From Rossellomorea aquimaris TF-12 (GTDB lineage: Bacteria; Bacillota; Bacilli; Bacillales; Bacillaceae_B): a DNA stretch of 64,000 nucleotides. The translations under genes and the position numbers were made by a program. Positions 29,264-38,195 of this stretch are shown piece after piece. Every line of letters starts with the position of its first letter. Positions within the stretch are counted from its first letter, which is position 1. Location of the stretch: positions 124,001-188,000 of the forward strand of contig NZ_LQXM01000028.1 in NCBI RefSeq assembly GCF_001648555.1. The letters are read 5' to 3'. The notes under the pieces are model-generated. The model was not told the origin of the DNA. It worked only from the letters and a program-made list of their open reading frames with translations, and made no database searches.

Positions 29264-30253
29264 TTAAAATCCCTTTCTAGCTACATACACAAAGAATGGT
29301 GCACCGATAACAGCAGTCATCACTCCGACTGGCACTTCCTGGGGCATAATGATATAACGTGCTCCAATGTCCGCTACTAATAAAAGAATGGCACCCATCA
29401 TTCCTGAATACGGAATCAACCATTTATGGTTCACGCCTATCATTTTCCGAGAAAGGTGTGGAACGACAATCCCAACAAAGCCAATTGGTCCGGCAATGGC
29501 AACGGAGCCACCTGCTAATAACACAACGATGGTTAATGCAATAAATTTTATAATAGTTGTTTTTAAACCTAATCCTTTTGCTACGTCTTCCCCCATTGCT
29601 AATATATTCATCTTTCCAGCAATCAGTATGGACCCTGTCCACCCTATAAAAATATAGGGGAAAACGCCTTGTAAAATATCAAGAGATCTCCCTTGAACTG
29701 AACCTGCTAACCAGAATAACACTTGTTCCAGCGCTGATTCATTGAGAACAAGAAGGCCTTGTGTAAAGGAAGAAAACATCGCCGTAATAGCCGCTCCTGC
29801 TAACGTCAGTTTCATGGGAGTTAACCCGTTATTTCCAACAGAGCTAATGACATATACTCCTACTGCTGCTAACCCAGCTCCTAAAAAAGCCAGCCATGTG
29901 AAGGATTGAAGACTCGTAACCCCAAATAGAGTAACGGCTACCACCACCATGAACCCCCCTCCTGCATTAATCCCGAAAATACCTGGAGAAGCGAGAGGAT
30001 TTTTGGTTAAGGTTTGCATAAGGACTCCTGCCATTCCTAAAGACGCCCCAACGGTAGCTGCAATAAGAGCACGTGGTAAGCGAATCGTTTGGAGAACTAA
30101 GTGTTCTGTGGACTGTGTTGGATTCGTAAAGGCTTCAACTGCTGTTCTTAGTGAGGTATCTGTATAACCGTATACAATACTTAATCCAATACATATAAGT
30201 AGAAACAATGTTGTTCCTATATAAATCATTAGTTGTTTTTGCGGTTTTATCAT
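29264..30253 (-). CDS. Iron-siderophore ABC transporter permease (FecCD family)
   Basis: 329 residues, multi-helix FecCD protein: RLPRALIAATVGASLGMAGVLMQTLTKNPLASPGIFGI and GPIGFVGIVVPHLSRKMIG. YfiZ/FeuB-like. First gene of the minus-strand operon with a Fur box about 120 bases upstream. Its binding protein is encoded divergently at 30485-31444. Confidence 0.93.
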   Translation of the reverse strand: MIKPQKQLMIYIGTTLFLLICIGLSIVYGYTDTSLRTAVEAFTNPTQSTEHLVLQTIRLPRALIAATVGASLGMAGVLMQTLTKNPLASPGIFGINAGGGFMVVVAVTLFGVTSLQSFTWLAFLGAGLAAVGVYVISSVGNNGLTPMKLTLAGAAITAMFSSFTQGLLVLNESALEQVLFWLAGSVQGRSLDILQGVFPYIFIGWTGSILIAGKMNILAMGEDVAKGLGLKTTIIKFIALTIVVLLAGGSVAIAGPIGFVGIVVPHLSRKMIGVNHKWLIPYSGMMGAILLLVADIGARYIIMPQEVPVGVMTAVIGAPFFVYVARKGF

Positions 30254-30372
30254 AGGTTTCCCTTTCTATTTCCAGAAACAAAACACCCACCTTGTCAGCG
30301 AAAGCTCTATTCCTTTTTACCGATTTCTTCTCCTTATATTTTAGAGAAGAAAGAAACGACCGTCAATGATTT

Positions 30373-30387
30373 TGAAAATCATTATCA
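30373..30387. promoter_or_regulatory. Fur box 1 (permease operon side)
   Basis: TGAAAATCATTATCA matches the Bacillus 7-1-7 Fur consensus TGATAATnATTATCA with one mismatch. It lies about 120 bases upstream of the first permease. Confidence 0.75.
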
Positions 30388-30436
30388 ATTAGATATTGAC
30401 TTTGATAATTTTCTCAATTAATATAATAATTGTAAT

Positions 30437-30451
30437 TGATAATCATTATCA
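30437..30451. promoter_or_regulatory. Fur box 2 (binding-protein side), perfect
   Basis: TGATAATCATTATCA is an exact 7-1-7 Fur box, 34 bases upstream of the lipoprotein ATG and just before its ribosome site. A partial third site TGATAATTTTCTCA lies between the two. Confidence 0.92.
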
Positions 30452-30484
30452 CTTATAAACCATTCTTTAGGAGGAATTATACAT

Positions 30485-31444
30485 ATGAAAGTAAGAAGTC
30501 TATTATCACTTTTACTCATCACTTCCCTTCTGTTCTTAGCAGCTTGTGGAAATAAGGAAGCAGAAAAAGAGGAAACAGGAAGTAAGGATACCAAGAAAGA
30601 AACCTACACTGTGGAGCACGCAATGGGAACGACTGAAATTGAAGGTACACCTAAAAAAGTCGTCATCCTGACAAATGAAGGAACAGAAGCTTTACTATCA
30701 ATGGGTGTTACACCGGTTGGAGCTGTTCAATCCTGGACCGGCGATCCATGGTATGATCACATTTCTGAAAAGATGCAAGATGTAGAAGTCGTTGGAACGG
30801 AAAGTGAATTAAACGTTGAGGCCATTGCAAAGCTTCAACCAGACTTAATCATCGGAAACAAAATGCGTCAGGAAGAGCAATATAACCAGCTAAAAGATAT
30901 CGCCCCAACGGTTATGGCTGAAACCCTTCGAGGAAATTGGAAAGAAAACTTTGAACTATATGCAAAAGCTCTGAACAAAGAAGAGAAAGGAAAAGAAGTC
31001 ATTGCTGAATATGATCAAAGAATTGAAGATATTAAAGGAGATTTAGGAGATAAACTGAATCAGAAAGTATCCATGGTTCGGTTTATGGCAGGTGACGTTC
31101 GAATCTATCATAAAGACTCCTTCTCTGGTGTGATTCTTGATCAAATAGGATTTGCACGACCTGAAAGTCAAGATGTGGATGACTTCGCTGAAAAAGGTGT
31201 AACAAAAGAGCGTATCCCTGCAATGGACGGAGATGTCTTATTCTACTTCACCTATGAAACGGGTGACGGAGAAGCAAATAAGCTGGCTGAAGACTGGCTA
31301 AACGATCCCCTCTTCCAAAACCTTGAAGTAGCAAAAAATGATAAAGTATATGAAGTTAGCGATGCAATTTGGAATACAGCAGGTGGCGTGATCGCTGCGA
31401 ATAAAATGCTTGATGATGTCGAGAAATTCTTCTTAGAGCAGTAA
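30485..31444 (+). CDS. Iron-siderophore binding lipoprotein (YfiY-like)
   Basis: 319 residues. Lipoprotein signal with lipobox LAAC, then a type III periplasmic-binding fold: TYTVEHAMGTTEIEGTPKKVVILTNEG, VEAIAKLQPDLIIGN, VSMVRFMAGDVRIYHKDSFSG. Anchored outside the membrane to deliver ferric siderophore (hydroxamate, by likeness to YfiY) to the divergent permeases. AGGAGG site; Fur-controlled. Confidence 0.9.
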   Translation: MKVRSLLSLLLITSLLFLAACGNKEAEKEETGSKDTKKETYTVEHAMGTTEIEGTPKKVVILTNEGTEALLSMGVTPVGAVQSWTGDPWYDHISEKMQDVEVVGTESELNVEAIAKLQPDLIIGNKMRQEEQYNQLKDIAPTVMAETLRGNWKENFELYAKALNKEEKGKEVIAEYDQRIEDIKGDLGDKLNQKVSMVRFMAGDVRIYHKDSFSGVILDQIGFARPESQDVDDFAEKGVTKERIPAMDGDVLFYFTYETGDGEANKLAEDWLNDPLFQNLEVAKNDKVYEVSDAIWNTAGGVIAANKMLDDVEKFFLEQ

Positions 31445-31461
31445 TCCATTAGATACGAAAT

Positions 31462-31499
31462 AAAGGGCTAAATCCTAGGATTTAGCCCTTTATTTATTG
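31462..31499 (+). terminator. Terminator after the binding-protein gene
   Basis: Perfect 30-bp palindrome, half-site AAAGGGCTAAATCCT, followed by TATTTATT. Confidence 0.85.
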
Positions 31500-31579
31500 T
31501 ATTGATAAGCGTAGGACGAATCACGATATGATAAAATACTTTGTAAATATCTTTCTACTGGAAAGGAACGGAACGCCCT

Positions 31580-32101
31580 ATGAATATTCATTTCACTAAA
31601 TTAAACCAACCAACCACATCTCTTTTGGAAGCATTTAACCGCTGGGAAAATGATTCCGAATTGATTCCATTAACTCGTCCCAATCAAGACAAAGAAGAAT
31701 TGGAACGTCGATGTAACATGACCCTTAATGATTTAACACATCGCCTTGACCACCATCACATTTATCTTATCTACCTGGATGACCAACTAATCGGGGAAAT
31801 GAATTACATGATAGACCCCGGTCATCTCTACAAAAAAGAGACCGGCACCGCTTGGATAGGGATTACAATTGGTGAGCCGGAAGGTCGCGGAAAAGGAATT
31901 GGGTACGTGGCAATAAAGCATTTAGAAGCACAAATTAAGAAACAAGGGCTAATGCGAATTGAACTAGGGGTATTTGAATTTAACACTCAAGCCCAAAAGC
32001 TGTATAAAAGGCTTGGTTACAAGGAGATTGGACGTCTAGCAGATTTCACCTTTTGGAATAATCAAATGTGGTGCGATATCCGAATGGAGAAGTACTTATA
32101 A
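31580..32101 (+). CDS. GNAT-family N-acetyltransferase
   Basis: 173 residues. Acetyl-CoA site AWIGITIGEPEGRGKGIGYVAIKHLEAQ and the C-terminal ELGVFEFNTQAQKLYKRLGYKEIGR are clear GNAT motifs. Target unknown. A GGAAAGGA site precedes the ATG. Monocistronic. Confidence 0.88.
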   Translation: MNIHFTKLNQPTTSLLEAFNRWENDSELIPLTRPNQDKEELERRCNMTLNDLTHRLDHHHIYLIYLDDQLIGEMNYMIDPGHLYKKETGTAWIGITIGEPEGRGKGIGYVAIKHLEAQIKKQGLMRIELGVFEFNTQAQKLYKRLGYKEIGRLADFTFWNNQMWCDIRMEKYL

Positions 32102-32221
32102 GAAAGTCTGAGAGTCATTAAACTGGTTTCAGTGTTTCCTGTAAAATTTAGTGGAAAAGAGCAAATAAATTGAATGCTACCAGTGCTTGCCAATCGTATA
32201 GTATCTCCTATTTGAGGTGTG

Positions 32222-32297
32222 AAGATACAGTCATTCTTTATGAAACGGCTGTATCCTAATTTCCGTTAAAAACCCCTTTAACGGAAATTAGGGATTT
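32222..32297. other. Two adjacent hairpins, the second a perfect 15-bp stem with T run
   Basis: First hairpin GATACAG/CTGTATC (32223-32255), directly followed by CTAATTTCCGTTAAA / TTTAACGGAAATTAG (32256-32291) and GGATTTTTT. On the plus strand this is a strong terminator, but the nearest plus-strand gene ends 120 bases earlier. On the minus strand it follows the small gene at 32325-32459 and lacks a T run. Confidence 0.6.
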
Positions 32298-32324
32298 TTT
32301 CATTCAAAGTAATCGCCATTAATT

Positions 32325-32459
32325 CTATTTTTTATAAATTACCTTATATGCAATAAATAATACTACTATTGTGAGAAAAGCGATGAATAATTCATCCCAA
32401 CTTGCACAAGCCGTTCTTCCACAAAGGTTTATTTCATTGATTTTAGTGAGAAATAGCAT
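32325..32459 (-). CDS. Small single-helix membrane protein
   Basis: 44 residues: MLFLTKINEINLCGRTACAS then WDELFIAFLTIVVLFIAYKV and a basic end. One transmembrane helix at about 25-40 and a CGRTAC cysteine pair outside it. A GGGGTG site lies 5 bases before the ATG, and an inverted repeat follows the stop. Not recognised; a small Bacillus-type membrane peptide seems likely. Confidence 0.5.
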   Translation of the reverse strand: MLFLTKINEINLCGRTACASWDELFIAFLTIVVLFIAYKVIYKK

Positions 32460-32759
32460 AGAGACACCCCATTTAATACAAAGTTTGTCTCTATTTTCTA
32501 TTCTTTATTGTTGTAAAATATGCAACTCTTAACTCACCAATATTCCCCTAATTCCATTAACCTCTCCTTTAACCGAATTATCCTCTGTATCTAATACTAT
32601 AAAAAAGGAAATTATCCCTTTCCATACTCAAATGCTACAATCGTTTCGAAAAGTGCCTATTATATTAAAAACCCCTTCCATTCTCACATCCTTTTTCATA
32701 ATTATCCTATTTTCGGTAAAACTACACGAAAGACCATCAACCGAACTTGAGGGATTAGT
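32460..32759. promoter_or_regulatory. Leader of the germination operon with a possible sigma-G promoter
   Basis: TCATA (32696-32700), a 17-base spacer and AAAACTA (32718-32724) resemble the sigma-G pattern GMATR / CATACTA, about 36 bases before the first germination gene. Matches are partial. The rest is AT-rich; loosely similar stretches around 32528-32590 look 21-bp spaced but are too weak to call a repeat. Confidence 0.3.
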
Positions 32760-34265
32760 ATGCTTTCATTTTTCAAAAACAAGAAAAACTCCGAAGACAC
32801 GAAAAAGAAAAAATCGTATGAATCCTTAAAAAAGGAAGCAGAAAAATCTGCCGACTATAAGCAGGCCTTCTATCAGAATACTCATACGGGAGTGAAATTC
32901 AGCCTCCATTTCATCACTACTATTATTGATGAAAAAATCATTCAGGAGAATATCTTACCTTCACTGTTATCAAAGGAATTTCATGACTTTGATGACTTGA
33001 AAAAAATTGTTCCATTAATAGACATACAGGTTTCTACTGACGAATCTGAAATTGAACAAAAGCTTTATAACGGTTATACGTTGTTAACGATGGATGCCTC
33101 GAATCGAAAGTTTGCTTTCATCGCAACAATCAATTTAACAGGTAGAAAAGTCTCTCAACCTGAAGTTGAGTTTAGTGTCGTGGGTCCAAAAGAAGCATTT
33201 GTAGAATCTTTAAAAGATAACCTTAACCTGATTCGAAAACGTATTCCTGTTAAAGAGCTAGTAATTGAAGAGTTAAACGTCGGAAAAATCACACATACAC
33301 GGGTAGGCATTATATATATTGATGGATTGACGGATGAATCCAATGTGAACACCATTAAGCAACGAATTAGGGCGTTGGACTTTGATCAGATCATGGATAC
33401 GTCCTTTATTGAACAACTGATCGCTGACAATAATAAATCCCCCTTTCCCCAATTACTGGACTCTGAGCGACCTGATCGGGTTGCCTCTGTGCTTGTTGAA
33501 GGGAAGGTTGTTGTGATGGCGGACGGTTCTCCTCATGCTCTCATAGGACCTACTACATTGGTTGAGTTTTTCAGTGCCTATGAGGATTATTTTCTAAATT
33601 TCTTTATTTCTTCCTTTTTACGTCTCGTTCGCTTATTTTCAGTAACATTTTCAATCCTGATTACACCAATATACGTGGCTGCCTTAACCTATCATTATGA
33701 GCTTATCCCTAAGGATTTAATGGCTACACTCATTACTTCAAGGCAGGAAATTCCACTTCCACCTATATTAGAGGCATTATTTTTAGAATTAACCATTGAA
33801 CTTCTAAGAGAGGCTGGGGCTCGACTTCCTACAAAGGTTGGTCAAACCATCGGTATCGTAGGAGGGATTGTAATTGGAACAGCATCCGTTGAGGCTGGTT
33901 TAACCAGTAACGTTCTTCTTATTTTAGTTGCATTGGCTGCACTTGCTTCCTTTACAACCCCTGTTTATAGAATGGGTAATACAATTCGTATTTTACGTTT
34001 TCCCTTTTTGCTATTTGCTCAGCTTTGGGGATTAGTAGGAATCGTTTTCTGTTTCTGCTTATTAATGGGGCATCTCTTGCAGCTCACTTCCATAGGAAGA
34101 CCATTTTTGGAGCCCATTTATCCACCTAGATTTAGTGATTTAAAGGATGCCCTCATTCGGTTTCCATTTGATAAACAAGCTCACCGCCCTCAATATTTAA
34201 GAACCAAAAAACCTGTTCGCTTTCAGCCTAAAGAAGGAAAGAGAAAATTAGACATCGATGAATAG
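32760..34265 (+). CDS. Germinant receptor A subunit (GerAA/GerKA family)
   Basis: 501 residues. Soluble N-terminal region of about 260 residues, then four or five membrane helices. Family motifs: SERPDRVASVLVEGKVVVMADGSPHALIGP, YEDYFLNFFISSFLRLVR, LITSRQEIPLPPILEALFLELTIELLREAGARLP and VGQTIGIVGGIVIGTASVEAGL. Inner spore membrane receptor that responds to nutrients. ATG behind GAGGG. Heads a three-gene A-B-C operon. Confidence 0.95.
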   Translation: MLSFFKNKKNSEDTKKKKSYESLKKEAEKSADYKQAFYQNTHTGVKFSLHFITTIIDEKIIQENILPSLLSKEFHDFDDLKKIVPLIDIQVSTDESEIEQKLYNGYTLLTMDASNRKFAFIATINLTGRKVSQPEVEFSVVGPKEAFVESLKDNLNLIRKRIPVKELVIEELNVGKITHTRVGIIYIDGLTDESNVNTIKQRIRALDFDQIMDTSFIEQLIADNNKSPFPQLLDSERPDRVASVLVEGKVVVMADGSPHALIGPTTLVEFFSAYEDYFLNFFISSFLRLVRLFSVTFSILITPIYVAALTYHYELIPKDLMATLITSRQEIPLPPILEALFLELTIELLREAGARLPTKVGQTIGIVGGIVIGTASVEAGLTSNVLLILVALAALASFTTPVYRMGNTIRILRFPFLLFAQLWGLVGIVFCFCLLMGHLLQLTSIGRPFLEPIYPPRFSDLKDALIRFPFDKQAHRPQYLRTKKPVRFQPKEGKRKLDIDE

Positions 34266-34280
34266 AATTGAGGTGATACG

Positions 34281-35372
34281 ATGCAACCAATTCCTGATAG
34301 AAGAAAGATCTCCCCCTTCCTTGTATTCTTTTTGATTCATTCCATGCAGGTCGGAGGAGGGGTATTGGGATTTCAACGAATCATTGCCATGAACGCCGGA
34401 TATGACGGGTGGATTTCCGTTATATTGGCAGGTGTGTTTACCCATATATTAATGGTATTAATGTACTTAATTCTGGACAAATCAGGTGGTGGTGACCTTG
34501 TATCGGCTCATACATTTGCGTTTGGTAAATGGATTGGAAACCTATTCAACTTTGTCTTTGTTCTCTATTTTGGTTTACTTGTCGTCACCATCTTAAGGAC
34601 CTATATAGAAGTATTACAGGTATGGATGTATCCTCGCTTAAGTACCTTTTTCTTTTCGCTAATATTTTTATGTCTTGTTTTTTATCTTGTAAACGGAGGA
34701 GTACGAACGATTACAGGAGTGGCTTTTTTTGGGACCATATTACCTAGCTACCTACTGTTAACCTTTGCTTTCACCTTTACGTATGCTGATTTCAAAAATA
34801 TTTTGCCTGTTTTTGATCATTCATTGAAGGATATTTTGATTTCAACTAAAAACATGTCCCTTACGTATTTGGGATATGAGTCCATATTACTCATTTATCC
34901 TTTTATAAAAAATGCGAAGCAATCTCAAAAATATGCCCACTGGGGGTTATTTACCACTACTACGGTGTACACCATTATAGCAGTCATTTCTTTTGCTTTT
35001 TTTAGTAAAAAACAACTGGAGAAAACCGTTTGGGCTACTCTATCCATGTGGAAGATTGTTGAAATGCCTTTTGTGGAACGCTTTGAATATATAGGAATTG
35101 CCAATTGGTGTTTAGTCATTCTGCCGAATGTATGTATTGCCTTATGGTGTTCAAGTCGAATCATCAAACGTATGAGTCCTATGAAACATCGACATTCTCT
35201 ATTATTAGTTTGTATCCTTTGTTTAAGTGCCTTAACATTCTTCTCAAACCGGAAACAAGTAAATTTATTGAATGACTTATCTGGCCAAATTGGCTTTTAT
35301 ATCACGTTTTTCTATATTCCCCTACTCTTATTGCTGGTGATTATTATGAAGAAGGTGAGAAATAAAACATGA
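34281..35372 (+). CDS. Germinant receptor B subunit (GerAB/GerKB family)
   Basis: 363 residues, about ten helices, APC-type permease fold used for ligand sensing. Opens ISPFLVFFLIHSMQVGGGVLGFQRIIAMNAGYDGWISV, a typical GerAB start. 15 bases after the A subunit; its last bases overlap the C-subunit start (ATGA). Germinant identity cannot be read from sequence. Confidence 0.93.
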   Translation: MQPIPDRRKISPFLVFFLIHSMQVGGGVLGFQRIIAMNAGYDGWISVILAGVFTHILMVLMYLILDKSGGGDLVSAHTFAFGKWIGNLFNFVFVLYFGLLVVTILRTYIEVLQVWMYPRLSTFFFSLIFLCLVFYLVNGGVRTITGVAFFGTILPSYLLLTFAFTFTYADFKNILPVFDHSLKDILISTKNMSLTYLGYESILLIYPFIKNAKQSQKYAHWGLFTTTTVYTIIAVISFAFFSKKQLEKTVWATLSMWKIVEMPFVERFEYIGIANWCLVILPNVCIALWCSSRIIKRMSPMKHRHSLLLVCILCLSALTFFSNRKQVNLLNDLSGQIGFYITFFYIPLLLLLVIIMKKVRNKT

Positions 35373-36475
35373 AAAATCTAAAAAAAATAATTCTTCTTCC
35401 TACCACCATCATCCTCTTATTAACAGGATGTGTAGAGAGAGAGATTTTAGATGACTTATATATCGAAACAGGAAAAGCCTATGATTATGTAGATGAAAAC
35501 AAAATTCGAGGAACAGCCCTGTTTCCAATATATTCTAAAGATAAAACGATTAAAAATGGCACATTGTCTGCTGAGGCTTCTTCCACACGTGAAGTATTGG
35601 AAAAATTAGAACGAAGATCACAGCAACCCCTTGTAAGAGGAAGTTTAGACGTTGTCTTGATTGGAGAAGAAATGGCTAGACATGGAATTATCGATATTGG
35701 AGATTCTTTACAAAGAGATGCAAGTGTTGGAGCCAGAGTATATTTAATGGTAGTGGAGGGAGACGCAGGGGAACTCATACAAGGGAATTATGGTCAAAGA
35801 GGAAATGGGATGTTCATTTCTAATTTAATCACCCATAACATTAAGAGAAGGGAATTGCCTAAAACCAACCTCCATATGTTTATGTTTGATTATTTTCAAG
35901 ATGGAAAGACCCCTTATCTCCCTCTTATTAAACAAACACCTGAAGGGGATATCGCTATTACAGGCATTGCCTTATTCAAAAAAGCGAAAATGATTGACAG
36001 AGTCCAATCTAAAGACATGTTTTTTTTCAAAATATTAGTAGATAGACTAGCTGAAGGAAGTCATGTAATTAAGCTCGGTGAAAAAAAAACTGGGCATACG
36101 GAGAAAGAGATAGAAGCTTCTGTAACGAGTCTGATTGCCAAACACAAAATAAAGATTAAACATAAAGCAGACCCTGTTAAAGTCACCATCAAAATTAAGA
36201 TTAAAGGAATTGTAAGAGAGTACACAGGAAAGAAGTTAACTTCAAAAAAAGTAGTTGAAGTAGAGAAGATAATGAAAAAAGATATCGAAAAAAATTGTGA
36301 AAGGCTTCTGAAAAAATTTCAGAAACTTGGGATTGACCCTATTGGTATAGGTCAACATCAAAAGCATGGTGTTCGAGGGTTTGATATAAAAAAATGGGAA
36401 GAAAGTATTTACCCTAACGTGCAATTTAATGTGGTTGCAGATGTTCAAATTTTAGAAGCTGGAACCGTTGAATAA
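35369..36475 (+). CDS. Germinant receptor C subunit, lipoprotein (Ger(x)C family)
   Basis: 368 residues. Lipoprotein signal with lipobox LTGC followed by VEREILDDLYIETGKAYDYV; the Ger(x)C core includes GSLDVVLIGEEMARHGI and a C-terminal helical wing domain ending NVQFNVVADVQILEAGTVE. Membrane-anchored partner of the A and B subunits. The operon ends at a palindromic terminator. Confidence 0.93.
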   Translation: MKNLKKIILLPTTIILLLTGCVEREILDDLYIETGKAYDYVDENKIRGTALFPIYSKDKTIKNGTLSAEASSTREVLEKLERRSQQPLVRGSLDVVLIGEEMARHGIIDIGDSLQRDASVGARVYLMVVEGDAGELIQGNYGQRGNGMFISNLITHNIKRRELPKTNLHMFMFDYFQDGKTPYLPLIKQTPEGDIAITGIALFKKAKMIDRVQSKDMFFFKILVDRLAEGSHVIKLGEKKTGHTEKEIEASVTSLIAKHKIKIKHKADPVKVTIKIKIKGIVREYTGKKLTSKKVVEVEKIMKKDIEKNCERLLKKFQKLGIDPIGIGQHQKHGVRGFDIKKWEESIYPNVQFNVVADVQILEAGTVE

Positions 36476-36477
36476 TG

Positions 36478-36517
36478 CAAAAAGAGTCTAGGCATACTTA
36501 TATGCCTAGACTCTTCT
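36478..36517. terminator. Bidirectional terminator between germination operon and oxidoreductase
   Basis: AAGAGTCTAGGCATA / TATGCCTAGACTCTT stem with A and T runs on the two flanks; serves two convergent units. Confidence 0.88.
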
Positions 36518-36519
36518 AA

Positions 36520-37560
36520 TTAATCTAGAAATACCGCTTTCTTTTGTTCGCTGCTTTTTTGACAAGCTTCAATTAATTTAATGACTTCTAACGCTTCTTG
36601 AGGTTCAACCGGGAGAGCTTCTTTATGCTTCAATGCTCGATATATCCCTTTATAATATTGTGTATAATCTCCCTTTTCAGAAGGGATTTTTTCAGACGTA
36701 ATCTCTTCACCTGAGAGGGAAGACAGAGTACCCCATTGATCCCTTTCCTCTATGCCCCAGTTTTTGGAAAAGGGATTCTTACCTGCTTTAAGATCTTCTT
36801 CCTGCCGATCCATTCCATGTTTTACATAGCTTCCACTTAGTCCATGAAGCTGATAACGCGGACCAGGTGCAAGAACGATGGAGCGTGAATATAATTGAAC
36901 TCTTAAAAACTCGTAACCGAATGTAATATGAAAATAATCTTCTGCTTTCTCAGAATCTCTTTGCGGGAACACATCTGCCTGTACCCATTGAGGCTTTCCA
37001 AACAGACTTAATGCCTGATCGATGAGGTGGGAGCCTAAATCATATAACACACCGGCTCCTTCTATTTTGTTTTCCTTCCATCTATCTTTTATGGTTGGGC
37101 GAAAACGGTCAAAATGAGCTTCGTATGTAAATAGTTTACCTAATTTCTCATCTTTAAGGAGTTTTTGAATGGTTAAAAAGTCCGCGTCCCATCGTCTATT
37201 ATGAAACACAGATAGAAGTAGTCCCCGTTCCTTTGCTAAATTAAGCAGCTCTTCTCCTTCCTCACTTTTTGTGACGAATGGCTTCTCTACTACAACATGT
37301 TTATCTGCTAAGAGTGCCTGTTTTATCATTTTATAGTGAAGATGATTCGGAGTAGTAATTACCACTAACTCAACTTCCTGACTAAGAAGCTCATCTAATG
37401 TAGAAACTACTTTTACTTCTTTAAGATCAGATCGGACTTTTTCTGCATTGGAGGAAAGTACACAATCAATATCAAACTCCTCTAAATGAGTAAGTAACGG
37501 ACGATGAAAGCTTTGTCCGGAAAATCCATATCCAACTAATCCTACTTTAATGGGTTCCAT
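36520..37560 (-). CDS. Gfo/Idh/MocA-family oxidoreductase
   Basis: 346 residues. NAD(P) fold at the start (VGLVGYGFSGQSFHRPLL), the family EKP motif in KHVVVEKPFVTKSEEG and the catalytic-region DLGSHLIDQALSLFG (histidine). Probable sugar or inositol dehydrogenase/reductase; closest in feel to YdgJ/YvaA-type scyllo-inosose reductases. Monocistronic. Confidence 0.9.
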   Translation of the reverse strand: MEPIKVGLVGYGFSGQSFHRPLLTHLEEFDIDCVLSSNAEKVRSDLKEVKVVSTLDELLSQEVELVVITTPNHLHYKMIKQALLADKHVVVEKPFVTKSEEGEELLNLAKERGLLLSVFHNRRWDADFLTIQKLLKDEKLGKLFTYEAHFDRFRPTIKDRWKENKIEGAGVLYDLGSHLIDQALSLFGKPQWVQADVFPQRDSEKAEDYFHITFGYEFLRVQLYSRSIVLAPGPRYQLHGLSGSYVKHGMDRQEEDLKAGKNPFSKNWGIEERDQWGTLSSLSGEEITSEKIPSEKGDYTQYYKGIYRALKHKEALPVEPQEALEVIKLIEACQKSSEQKKAVFLD

Positions 37561-37693
37561 GATTTCACCTATTTCTATTTAGAATGTATGGTTATCGTAT
37601 CATTTCCTTAGTATATACGAGAAATGATAAGAACATTTTTTTTACAAATACGATCTGTATTGTTTAAAATAGATACAAAGGGAGGTTAACAAC

Positions 37694-38008
37694 ATGCAAT
37701 CAATTAAAAACAAAGAAACCTTTGAAGAAGTAATTGCTTCATCAGAACCAGTTGTTGTGAAGTTCCATGCTGACTGGTGTCCAGATTGCCGTCGAATGGA
37801 TATGTTCATTGATGAAATTATGGACGAATACAATCAATATAAATGGTACGATATCAATAAAGATGAAATTCCTGAAATCGCTGAAAAATACGACGTAATG
37901 GGTATTCCAAGCCTACTCGTCTACAAAAACAGCGAAAAAATTGCACACCTGCACAGTGCAAACGCCAAATCACCCGAACAAGTAACAGAATTCCTAAACC
38001 AACTTTAA
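37694..38008 (+). CDS. Thioredoxin-family protein (CPDC active site)
   Basis: 104-residue thioredoxin fold: VVVKFHADWCPDCRRMD with Cys29 and Cys32, and the cis-Pro stretch VMGIPSLLVYKN. CPDC instead of CGPC suggests a specialised reductant, as in the YdbP/YtpP-like proteins of Bacillus. AAGGGAGG site. Ends at repeat element copy 4, its terminator. Confidence 0.9.
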   Translation: MQSIKNKETFEEVIASSEPVVVKFHADWCPDCRRMDMFIDEIMDEYNQYKWYDINKDEIPEIAEKYDVMGIPSLLVYKNSEKIAHLHSANAKSPEQVTEFLNQL

Positions 38009-38011
38009 AAG

Positions 38012-38037
38012 AAAATGGAGGGACGGACCTCCATTTT
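38012..38037 (+). repeat. AGGGACGGACCTC element, copy 4, acting as thioredoxin terminator
   Basis: AAAATGGAGG gacgga CCTCCATTTT hairpin followed by CTTTTTATTTTT, three bases after the stop. The core AGGGACGGACCTCC is intact, but the stem here is formed by a different pairing (GGAGG with CCTCC inside the core) than in copies 1 and 5. Confidence 0.75.
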
Positions 38038-38195
38038 CTTTTTATTTTTGTAAAAACACAGATAGTCTGGAATTTATATTAGTCTATATTAAGAACCTCA
38101 TGCTTAGAAAAATGATTCTCGCTCAATCAACTACTACTACTTTCATCTTAAATAGAAACAATCTTTGACCATACAAACTTTAAGAAAAGACCCTT

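Noticed and set aside
32528..32632. Possible fourth 21-bp phased array before the germination operon
   Set aside because: Some TTAAC/AATT blocks are about 21 bases apart, but the clearest shared motif (ATTATCC) recurs at 34 and 90 bases; not periodic enough.
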